In this document: one piece after another, positions 1-5,038 of the stretch
Position numbering within the stretch: the stretch's first letter is position 1
Layout: every line of letters starts with the position of its first letter
Origin: JBFJVZ01 sp041623895
GTDB taxonomy: Bacteria; Planctomycetota; Planctomycetia; Pirellulales; Pirellulaceae
Length of the DNA: 7,059 nt
Assembly (NCBI GenBank): GCA_041623895.1
Contig: JBFJVZ010000400.1
Span: 1 to 7,059 of the forward strand
Reading direction: 5' to 3'
Translations under genes and position numbers: made by a program
The notes under the pieces: model-generated
The model's input: only the letters and a program-made list of their open reading frames with translations
What the model was told of the DNA's origin: nothing
Database searches by the model: none

Positions 1-1
1 G

Positions 2-43
2 TTGATCCAAGAACAAGCGGTCGAACCTGCCAGCGTGCTGTAA
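2..43 (+). CDS. possible 3' tail of a plus-strand gene cut by the window edge
   Basis: Frame 2 is open from the window edge and reads LIQEQAVEPASVL before a TAA at 41-43. The composition is plausible for a protein C-terminus, and the gene would converge on the FG-GAP gene that ends at base 70. Thirteen codons are far too few to identify a family or to exclude chance, so this only marks where an upstream gene may end. Confidence 0.2.
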   Translation: MIQEQAVEPASVL

Positions 44-69
44 GCCGTTCGATCATCCGCAGCAAACGA

Positions 70-1221
70 TTACATCGGGTTTTCGTACCACACGACATTG
101 TTGCTGCCTCGACCGGCAATCAGCAAATCCAAATCGCCGTCGTTGTCCAAATCGAAGGCGCGAATGTCGTACGACTCCTGGTTCGTGCCCACAAGGTGCC
201 GCTTGAACTGACCTTTCCCGTCGTTCTCGTACCAGACGGCAACCGCATCCCCATAAGCACAGGTGGCTGCGTCGATATCGCCGTCTTCGTCCATGTCGAT
301 CGCAACCAGGGCGTGCGGCTCCTTGATCTGCGGATCAATATCGTGTCTTTTCCAATTCGGCGCCTGGTACCAAATCACACCGCGGCCGTGGCCTCGCGAA
401 GCGATGAAATCCATTTTGCCATCGCCATCCACATCGGCGGGATGAATGTTGGTGGCACCGGGCTCGTTGTCACTGATCATGTGTTTGCTCCAAGCTTTGG
501 TGGGGTCGTTGGGCGCTTGCCACCAGGCAAACCACTCACCTTGCGACGTTGCTTGGGGGCCGCCCTTGGCTCCGGTCGCGGCGTCAATTCGCCCGTCGCC
601 GTTAACATCACCGACTCCCAGATAATGCGTCAGCCCGGGTGCGTCAGCGTTAGCAAAGATATGTCGTTCCCAGCGCTGGGCACTGTGGGGATTCTTGGGA
701 ACCCGATACCAGGCCAGCGATTCAGGGAAAGGCGGTTTGGGCTGAGCACTGGTGCCCAGCAAATCTGGTTTGCCGTCCCCGTCAACATCGGCTTTGATCA
801 AGCCGTGGATGCCGTGAATCTGGTCATCGACCAAACGCTTTTTCCATCGCTCCGTCAGCGGCGACTGCGGACACTCCAGCCAAATGATATGCCCAGGATT
901 GTACTGCGTGCCGATGTAGTCCAAGTCACCGTCGCTGTCGACGTCGAAAGATTCGCTATGGATATAGCGCTGCTTCCCGTCATGCTCATCCAGAACGATC
1001 TGTTTCCAATCGGGACCGACATATAATCGCGTCTGATTGCCTGCGTCGGTAATCACGTCGGCCGCACCGTCACCGGTAAAATCGCCGGCGACAGCCGTCG
1101 TCACATTGGATCCTTCGTAAAGCACATGCTTCTTCCAGGTCTCGTCGGCCTGCGATATCGCTGCCAGCAGACTGATCACGGAAAACGACAACGCATGAAT
1201 AGGATTGGAGTACTGAAACAT
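70..1221 (-). CDS. secreted FG-GAP/VCBS repeat protein (seven repeats, predicted beta-propeller)
   Basis: This 383-residue protein is predicted to be exported. Residues 1-25 form a signal peptide: a hydrophobic stretch (LSFSVISLLAA) ends in ISQA just before DETW. The mature part carries seven calcium-binding-like FG-GAP motifs of the D-x-D/N-x-D-G-x-x-D type, starting near residues 47, 93, 145, 205, 263, 309 and 357, that is every 46-60 residues. Each is preceded by a W/F-x-K/R-x strand such as WKKHV, WERHI, WSKHM or FKRHL, and most are followed by a WY-x-x-P/N strand (WYRVP, WYQAP, WYENP). One such unit per blade fits a seven-bladed beta-propeller like integrin alpha-chain heads. The family is abundant in planctomycetes. 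Ligand and role are unknown; surface or periplasmic binding of protein or polysaccharide is the usual guess. No catalytic domain or anchor is visible. The first motif (DFTGDGAAD) is the most degenerate. The start is supported by the signal peptide, although no clear Shine-Dalgarno sequence precedes it. The gene is divergent from thymidine kinase. Confidence 0.9.
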   Translation of the reverse strand: MFQYSNPIHALSFSVISLLAAISQADETWKKHVLYEGSNVTTAVAGDFTGDGAADVITDAGNQTRLYVGPDWKQIVLDEHDGKQRYIHSESFDVDSDGDLDYIGTQYNPGHIIWLECPQSPLTERWKKRLVDDQIHGIHGLIKADVDGDGKPDLLGTSAQPKPPFPESLAWYRVPKNPHSAQRWERHIFANADAPGLTHYLGVGDVNGDGRIDAATGAKGGPQATSQGEWFAWWQAPNDPTKAWSKHMISDNEPGATNIHPADVDGDGKMDFIASRGHGRGVIWYQAPNWKRHDIDPQIKEPHALVAIDMDEDGDIDAATCAYGDAVAVWYENDGKGQFKRHLVGTNQESYDIRAFDLDNDGDLDLLIAGRGSNNVVWYENPM

Positions 1222-1344
1222 CGGCGATAATCCGGCTACGAAAGGTGTTTGGGGTTCGTTATTCGGCCCACGTTCACGAATGGGTACATTACTGCCACAA
1301 GCACGATAAATCCATCATTGGCGGCGAAAAAATCTGCGACAACC

Positions 1345-1962
1345 ATGGCAAAGCTCTACTTCTACTATTCCGCAATGAACGCCGGAAAGTCGACGATTCT
1401 GCTGCAATCCAGCTACAACTATCGCGAACGCGGCATGAACACCCTGATCCTGCTGCCCGAAATCGACACGCGTTTTGAAAAAGGCAAAGTCACGTCCCGG
1501 ATTGGCTTGGAAGCCGACGCGATGATTTTCAACACCGCCGACAACCTGTACCGGCTGGCCGAAAAACATCATGCAGACGAGCCGCTGCACTGCATTCTGG
1601 TTGACGAAGCCCAGTTCCTGACCAAACGCCAGGTCCGCCAACTGAGTGACGTTTGCGACCGCCTGAATGTTCCCGTGATGACTTACGGACTGCGAACGGA
1701 TTTTCAAGGCAACCTGTTCGAGGGAAGCCAGCAACTGTTGGCCTGGGCAGACATCTTGTCGGAGATCAAAACGATTTGTCACTGCGGACGGAAAGCAACG
1801 ATGGTGCTGAGAATCGGTGCCGACGGTAAAGCCATCAAAGACGGGCGGCAAATCCAGATCGGCGGCAATGAAAGATACATCTCCGTCTGCCGATTGCATT
1901 TCAAAGCAGGCATGTCACAGCGCACGGATGATGAACTGCCGCTACTGGATGAGCTGCCGTGA
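1345..1962 (+). CDS. tdk: thymidine kinase, type II (TK1-like, tetrameric family)
   Basis: The enzyme phosphorylates thymidine to dTMP with ATP in the cytoplasmic pyrimidine salvage pathway. The 205-residue product has the full type II signature: P-loop SAMNAGKST at residues 9-17, Walker-B-like VDEAQFL at 86-92 with catalytic base Glu88, YGLRTDFQGNLFEGS at 114-128, and a structural zinc site formed by Cys145 and Cys147 (CHCG) with Cys182 and His185 (CRLH). The length matches Escherichia coli Tdk. The frame stays open upstream to a TTG at 1249, but those extra 32 residues have no family counterpart, and the conserved N-terminus MAKLYFYYSAMNAGKS begins at the ATG at 1345, so that start is chosen. 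No strong Shine-Dalgarno sequence is seen before it. The gene stands alone: it diverges from the FG-GAP gene and converges on the DUF1566 gene, with no visible nucleotide-metabolism neighbour. Nothing essential is missing, so it should be active. Confidence 0.97.
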   Translation: MAKLYFYYSAMNAGKSTILLQSSYNYRERGMNTLILLPEIDTRFEKGKVTSRIGLEADAMIFNTADNLYRLAEKHHADEPLHCILVDEAQFLTKRQVRQLSDVCDRLNVPVMTYGLRTDFQGNLFEGSQQLLAWADILSEIKTICHCGRKATMVLRIGADGKAIKDGRQIQIGGNERYISVCRLHFKAGMSQRTDDELPLLDELP

Positions 1963-1984
1963 GCTGGGCCTTGTGGTTGGTCCA

Positions 1985-2101
1985 TCATGATTCTCTGTCT
2001 GCGGGTCCCAACTACTTCGTCCTTCGACATTCGTTGTTCGATATTGGATGTTCTTCTGTTAGGCAATGAAAACCGCAGAACATCGAACGAGAAAGTCGAA
2101 G
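1985..2101. repeat. dispersed palindromic intergenic repeat, copy A (REP/MITE-like)
   Basis: This copy lies in the 238-bp gap between the convergent tdk and DUF1566 genes and is clearly similar to 4576-4687. Its 3' part is an imperfect palindrome. The outer arm at 2022-2042 pairs with 2082-2101 (one bulged G at 2033, one A-A mismatch, one G-T pair). A 7-nt left bulge follows at 2043-2049. Then an inner stem, GTTCT at 2050-2054 with AGAAC at 2077-2081, closes a 22-nt loop. The unpaired 5' flank (1985-2021) is also shared, including TTCTCTGT and CAACTACTTCG. No target-site duplication or coding capacity is evident. Besides being a mobile palindromic element, it might act as a bidirectional terminator here, although no T-run follows the hairpin. 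Confidence 0.85.
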
Positions 2102-2112
2102 TGCAAAGTTAA

Positions 2113-2126
2113 GAAAGCCTGCTTTC
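2113..2126 (-). terminator. weak candidate terminator hairpin for the DUF1566 gene
   Basis: GAAAGC and GCTTTC form a perfect 6-bp inverted repeat around CT, about 75 bp past the stop of the minus-strand DUF1566 gene. Read on the minus strand, the hairpin is followed by a partly T-rich stretch (TTAACTTTG) rather than a clean T-run. It is short and only weakly resembles an intrinsic terminator; chance is a real alternative. Confidence 0.25.
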
Positions 2127-2200
2127 CCACCGCCGAACCACACCGTGAATGGGGCACAGCGGACTCGCATAGATGATGTGATGATTGTTCGGATCGAACG

Positions 2201-3634
2201 TCATTGCCCTTCTGATTCAGGCTTATCTTCCGCGTTACGGACGACGCGGACGTAGGCCCAGTTGCGGTCGGCAAAGCAATTGTTGGCGCCTCCGCTGGCG
2301 TACCAATGAAACACATACGCGTAGTTCTTCGCGCCGTGGTCCAATTCCGAAGTCCAATAGGAAGCGTATTCGTCCGGCGGCGAACAGCAGCGTTTTGACG
2401 TATAGCGGCTTCCGGTAAAGGGTGCACTGATTGCCGGAAAGATCGTCGCGATCTCTTCACGATTGGGAACACGCCAGTCGCCAATCCCATCGATTTCAAG
2501 GCCGTCCGCATAAGCTTGTGCCTGGTAGTAATTGTGCTTGCCCGCGATCGATCCGTCTTTCTGCCACAGCATTCCAGTCCAAGTGTCTTCGACATGCGCG
2601 CCGCGATCGAGAAAGCGATCCGGGAACTCCGCAAACTGATGCGAGGTGTGAGGATCACTGGTGGAAAACCGCAGTTCGCGTTGAGCACCGCTTTCCAGCG
2701 GGTTGATCAGCCGTTTGCCGATGCATTTGTCAACCGCTTTTGCTAACTGCTCGTCACTGGACCACGAGGGCGCGTTAAGTCGCACCAGCGGAAAAACATC
2801 CTTTTTGGCTTTCATGTCGGTGGCGAGTTCCCTAACTCTCTTGCCGGCCAGCGCGAGCGCATCATCATTGACGGCGAACGCTTCCCCATTGACGAGAAGT
2901 TTTGTCAACGAGCCACCTTTATTGGCGAACACCGTCAAAAAAATATCCGGACTGATGAGATGAGAACCGTCTTCGCGCTCGGGATCATCAATGACCCGAT
3001 AAGCGTGTGGCTCCGCAAACTTGTAACAGCGATGATACCGCCGCGGTTTGGTTTGTTGTTGCAACAAGAAATTAGGGCCGAAACCTCCAGGCAATCTGGC
3101 GGTGCTGCCTTTTTGTTCCGGGGGAAACGTGAGGTTTGCTTGCTTGATAATCCGTCGACGTTGAACCCAGCGCAGAGCGCCGTCGGTGAAAAACGTGGTG
3201 CCCGAACCTCCGCCCCCAACATTCTCTTTGGTCTCCGGCGTGTAGCTCGCTGCAATCACATAGTTCGCTCCGGATTGTAAACGCAGCGGATCGATCGACA
3301 CATATCGAAACTCCTTGATCTTGCGTGCGGAGTCCCCGGCCGGCACCGTTACTTTGGCAAGCAAATTTCCTTTTGAGTCCCACAACCCAACGGGGATCTC
3401 GGTATTGAGCCCATCATCTTGGTGATCCCAGACTCCCAGCGCCGTGATCGTGCAAGATTTCAGCACCTCGAACTCCCAGCCATCGCTTGCGTTGACCTGC
3501 AAACCTCCGCCCGAGGATCCCATCCTATCGATCTCGATAGCGGTGCCGCCGTCTACCGGAATCTTTTCTTGGCGTGCACTGGCGGTCGTGCAAAACGCTA
3601 ACAGGCACAGAACTGTCGTGACATGTTTCGACAT
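2201..3634 (-). CDS. secreted protein with an N-terminal beta-sandwich-like domain and a C-terminal DUF1566 (Lcl-type) domain
   Basis: The 477-residue product starts at the ATG whose codon occupies 3632-3634. A GGAG site lies 10 nt upstream, and a clean signal peptide follows: MSKHVTTVLCLLAFCTTASA, then RQEK. The longer frame to 3760 adds 42 residues without signal character and overlaps the upstream gene, so it is rejected. Residues ~45-190 (ALGVWDHQDDGLN, PVGLWDSKGNLLAKVTVPAG, FRYVSIDPLRLQSGANYVIAA) resemble a putative beta-sandwich module seen in exported proteins of environmental bacteria, some with PEP-CTERM sorting signals; this match is from memory. Residues ~230-320 are unassigned. 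Residues ~345-467 match DUF1566: TGMLWQKDGS, YYQAQAYADGLEIDGIGDWRVPN, YWTSE and YVRVVR. That domain is common in secreted or surface proteins and has no established catalytic role. A C-C pair sits at 416-417. There is no C-terminal anchor, so release to periplasm or exterior is likely. The Lgt-like gene lies 86 bp upstream on the same strand. Confidence 0.87.
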   Translation of the reverse strand: MSKHVTTVLCLLAFCTTASARQEKIPVDGGTAIEIDRMGSSGGGLQVNASDGWEFEVLKSCTITALGVWDHQDDGLNTEIPVGLWDSKGNLLAKVTVPAGDSARKIKEFRYVSIDPLRLQSGANYVIAASYTPETKENVGGGGSGTTFFTDGALRWVQRRRIIKQANLTFPPEQKGSTARLPGGFGPNFLLQQQTKPRRYHRCYKFAEPHAYRVIDDPEREDGSHLISPDIFLTVFANKGGSLTKLLVNGEAFAVNDDALALAGKRVRELATDMKAKKDVFPLVRLNAPSWSSDEQLAKAVDKCIGKRLINPLESGAQRELRFSTSDPHTSHQFAEFPDRFLDRGAHVEDTWTGMLWQKDGSIAGKHNYYQAQAYADGLEIDGIGDWRVPNREEIATIFPAISAPFTGSRYTSKRCCSPPDEYASYWTSELDHGAKNYAYVFHWYASGGANNCFADRNWAYVRVVRNAEDKPESEGQ

Positions 3635-3644
3635 GACAACCGGT

Positions 3645-3648
3645 CTCC
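3645..3648 (-). promoter_or_regulatory. ribosome binding site that fixes the DUF1566 start
   Basis: On the minus strand, GGAG lies 10 nt before the ATG at 3634. With the signal peptide that follows, it favours this ATG over the upstream in-frame start at 3760. Confidence 0.6.
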
Positions 3649-3685
3649 ACAAACAGTAGGAATGGTCAATCAGTCCATTGTAACG

Positions 3686-3699
3686 CGACCCCGCGGTCG
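3686..3699. other. short hairpin between the Lgt-like and DUF1566 genes
   Basis: CGACC and GGTCG flank a CCGC loop within the 86-bp gap between the two minus-strand genes. No T-run follows on the minus strand, so it is not a convincing terminator. It could be a processing site or chance in GC-rich DNA. Confidence 0.25.
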
Positions 3700-3720
3700 T
3701 CGCAGTTGCGGTGCTGGTTC

Positions 3721-4437
3721 TCATCCCGTTGGATCGGTGACGACATCGAAACGCCGCCAATCACGATACCAAAGCCATGCGAACGTTCCGATCAGCACGA
3801 TTGATGCCCATTGATAGCCGGTCAATCCAGCCAACAGCCTCGCCTCTGGGCGAATCAACTCGGTAACCAGGCGGTAGCAGGCGTAGCAAATGATGTACAG
3901 CTTGATCAAGTGACCAGTGAACATGCCTTGCCGAATCATGCAGGCCATGATCATCGCCATAGTGAAGTGGAATAGTGACTCGTAAATCTGAGTCGGGTGG
4001 CGTGCCGTGCTGTCGATTCTGGAAAACACGACTCCCCACGGCAGCGAAGTTGGTGTGCCGTAACAACATTGGGCGTGAAAACATCCCAGCCGGCCGACGG
4101 CCACCGCGGCTGCCACCGGAACGGCGAATGTGTCGCCCGTGCGCTGCTTGATATCGAGACTCCACTTGGCCGCCTCAACACCCAAGTACCCGCCGGCCAA
4201 ACCGCAAAGAATCGTCTTGCCGTCTTGAAACCAGCCGAGCCCGGACAGAAAGCTATCCCAGTCGCTGAATAAAAACGGAAGCTTTGCACCGATCATGGCG
4301 CCACACAGGGCGCCCAGTAAGATACCGATCCGCTCCCCCGGCGCAAGCGATAGAGTTTTTTGGCTTTGTCGACTGATCAGGTAGCCCGTCGTCAGCGCTG
4401 CAGCCATGATCAATTGATAGGTGAGGTCAACATTCAT
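3721..4437 (-). CDS. prolipoprotein diacylglyceryl transferase (Lgt)-family membrane protein, divergent paralogue type
   Basis: This is a 238-residue polytopic inner-membrane protein with several hydrophobic segments (near residues 7-21, 37-51, 75-90, 104-118, 155-168, 178-190 and 209-224). Lgt-family landmarks are GRLGCFHAQCCYG (115-127), RHPTQIYE (146-153) and RPE (196-198). True Lgt moves a diacylglyceryl group from phosphatidylglycerol to a lipobox cysteine. Here the catalytic His of the canonical HGG motif is absent: the matching segment reads GKTILCGLAGGYLG (73-86). The canonical GRxGNF motif is GRLGCF, so the Asn is a Cys, and a CCYG motif follows. The protein is shorter than E. coli Lgt (about 290 residues). 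From general knowledge, Lgt-annotated paralogues with GCF...CCYG exist in several phyla; their substrate is not established. It is probably not the housekeeping Lgt. It may be co-transcribed with the secreted DUF1566 gene, but that protein lacks a lipobox and so gives no substrate hint. No clear Shine-Dalgarno sequence precedes the ATG. Confidence 0.85.
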   Translation of the reverse strand: MNVDLTYQLIMAAALTTGYLISRQSQKTLSLAPGERIGILLGALCGAMIGAKLPFLFSDWDSFLSGLGWFQDGKTILCGLAGGYLGVEAAKWSLDIKQRTGDTFAVPVAAAVAVGRLGCFHAQCCYGTPTSLPWGVVFSRIDSTARHPTQIYESLFHFTMAMIMACMIRQGMFTGHLIKLYIICYACYRLVTELIRPEARLLAGLTGYQWASIVLIGTFAWLWYRDWRRFDVVTDPTG

Positions 4438-4529
4438 GGCCGCCGCCAGATACTGTACTAAAGTACGGTGTCCGCACAGAAAGTTTGCGTTCGGTCCTCC
4501 CGGCCCAAGTTATACCCGTTGGCTGTGCA

Positions 4530-4565
4530 AACTGCCAGAAAGTCGCGAACTGCCAGAAAGTCATG
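4530..4565 (+). repeat. 18-bp tandem direct repeat, two units
   Basis: Two adjacent 18-bp units share an identical 15-nt core, AACTGCCAGAAAGTC, at 4530-4544 and 4548-4562, and differ only in the last three bases (GCG versus ATG, of which the final G is shared). A degenerate third match, CAGAAAGTTTGCG, sits at 4477-4489 in the same orientation. The array abuts palindromic repeat copy B. It could be a protein-binding site array for the divergent promoters or a slippage product. Confidence 0.75.
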
Positions 4566-4575
4566 GCGCGATTGA

Positions 4576-4687
4576 TCACGGTTCTCTGTGCTTCTCAACT
4601 ACTTCGCCCTTCGACATTCCTTGTTCGATATCAGAGGCTCTTCTGTTGCGCCGCAAAAACCGCAGAGTATCGAACAAGGAAAGTCCC
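4576..4687. repeat. dispersed palindromic intergenic repeat, copy B (REP/MITE-like)
   Basis: This is the second copy of the element at 1985-2101, in the same orientation. Its main stem is cleaner: 4614-4630 pairs with 4668-4684 over 17 positions with a single A-A mismatch. A left-side bulge (4631-4637) follows, then CTCT (4638-4641) pairs with AGAG (4664-4667) to close a 22-nt loop. That loop matches copy A at 16 of 22 positions (TCTGTT at its start, AAAACCGC at its end). The flank TTCTCTGT ... CAACTACTTCG ... CTTCGAC is shared. Unlike copy A, it sits between divergent genes, which argues against a simple terminator role. Confidence 0.85.
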
Positions 4688-4864
4688 AGGACACGCCTTC
4701 ATCCGGTAATCTCATGGCTTAAGACCACGGCTGTTCATTCTTGGTTTTTTTCCTTTGCATGCCGCGGGAATGTTACGCTGAGCATCCGCACAATCCTTAA
4801 ATTCTATTGAATTAGTAATCAAGATAAATCTTCAACGGCATCGGCGATCGATTCTGTAGGCAAT

Positions 4865-4996
4865 GTGACCTTAAAAACAGCGCTCGCCAGCGCACCTGCG
4901 GGCGGTGATCTATTCGCCGTTAGCGTTACCACCGCCGTCTTTACGCAGCTTGTAGGATGTTCACCTTTTAATGATACGACGAGTCTTAACCGGTAA
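4865..4996 (+). CDS. candidate small ORF (43 codons) upstream of the S8 protease
   Basis: A frame open from 4811 runs to a TAA at 4994-4996. The first usual start codon in it is GTG at 4865, with AGG only 4 nt upstream. The predicted peptide has a hydrophobic middle (LFAVSVTTAVFTQLVG) and ends CSPFNDTTSLNR. Composition is protein-like (Ala, Thr, Ser, Val and Gly rich), and the stop falls 42 nt before the protease start. Against it, there is no ATG, the frame is short enough to be chance, and I recognise no family. It could equally be a decayed gene remnant. If a promoter overlaps 5000-5005, this ORF would not be on the main protease transcript. Confidence 0.22.
   Translation: MTLKTALASAPAGGDLFAVSVTTAVFTQLVGCSPFNDTTSLNR
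4880..4936. other. GC-rich hairpin-prone patch
   Basis: Two inverted repeats occur close together: GCGCT-CGCC-AGCGC at 4880-4893, and GGCGGTG (4901-4907) with CACCGCC (4930-4936) around a 22-nt loop. They lie in an otherwise AT-leaning stretch upstream of the S8 gene. They may be leader structure, a binding site or chance. Confidence 0.3.
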
Positions 4997-5000
4997 GACT
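4982..5000. promoter_or_regulatory. inverted repeat, possible operator before the S8 protease gene
   Basis: AGTCTTA and TAAGACT are perfect 7-bp arms around ACCGG, ending 38 nt before the protease ATG. The right arm touches the -10-like TATACT at 5000-5005. A repressor site or a 5' leader hairpin are both possible. Confidence 0.4.
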
Positions 5001-5005
5001 ATACT
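5000..5005 (+). promoter_or_regulatory. possible -10 element for the S8 protease gene
   Basis: TATACT matches the bacterial -10 consensus at five of six positions and would place transcription start about 25-30 nt before the ATG at 5039. No convincing -35 box is seen about 17 bp upstream, so this is tentative. Confidence 0.25.
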
Positions 5006-5038
5006 AAATAGCTCTACACCTACAACGAGACACGCATC

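Larger units (their letters stand above)
4438..5038. other. 601-bp divergent intergenic region
   Basis: This gap lies between the start of the Lgt-like gene (minus) and the start of the S8 protease gene (plus), so it must hold the promoters of both. It contains a small inverted repeat GTACT-AA-AGTAC at 4456-4467, an 18-bp tandem repeat at 4530-4565, palindromic repeat copy B, a T7 run at 4745-4751 without a convincing hairpin, an AT-rich stretch around 4795-4830 with AATTC-TATT-GAATT at 4800-4813, a GC-rich hairpin-prone patch at 4880-4936, and an inverted repeat just before the S8 gene. Longer frames crossing it read like translated repeat DNA and match no family I know. Confidence 0.7.

Noticed and set aside
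196..1026. 276-codon plus-strand frame opposite the FG-GAP gene
   Set aside because: It is the antisense of repeated GAC/GAT-rich FG-GAP codons, which keeps that frame open; it shows no family features.
1249..1344. In-frame N-terminal extension of thymidine kinase from a TTG
   Set aside because: The extra 32 residues have no counterpart in the Tdk family, and the conserved N-terminus starts at the ATG at 1345.
1985..2101. Repeat pair as a two-unit CRISPR array or as att sites
   Set aside because: The copies are 2.5 kb apart with genes between them, are long and internally palindromic, and no cas, integrase or mobile gene is in the window.
2187..2199. GTTCG-GAT-CGAAC hairpin directly after the DUF1566 stop
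   Set aside because: The stem has only 5 bp and no T-run follows on either strand, so I could not call it a terminator.
2059..2688. 209-codon minus-strand frame across the 3' end of the DUF1566 gene and repeat copy A
   Set aside because: It is an out-of-frame overlap with a gene supported by domain matches, and it runs into repeat DNA; its composition is Arg, Ser and Thr rich, as expected for a shadow frame.
3635..3760. 42-residue extension of the DUF1566 protein to an upstream ATG
   Set aside because: It overlaps the end of the Lgt-like gene and hides the signal peptide; a GGAG-preceded ATG at 3634 begins a normal export signal.
4745..4751. T7 run as an intrinsic terminator
   Set aside because: No stable hairpin sits directly before it and no plus-strand gene ends nearby.
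4421..4810. 129-codon plus-strand frame in the divergent gap
   Set aside because: It starts antisense to the Lgt-like gene and translates the tandem repeat and palindromic repeat copy B; the repeated peptide comes from the DNA repeat and no family is recognisable.
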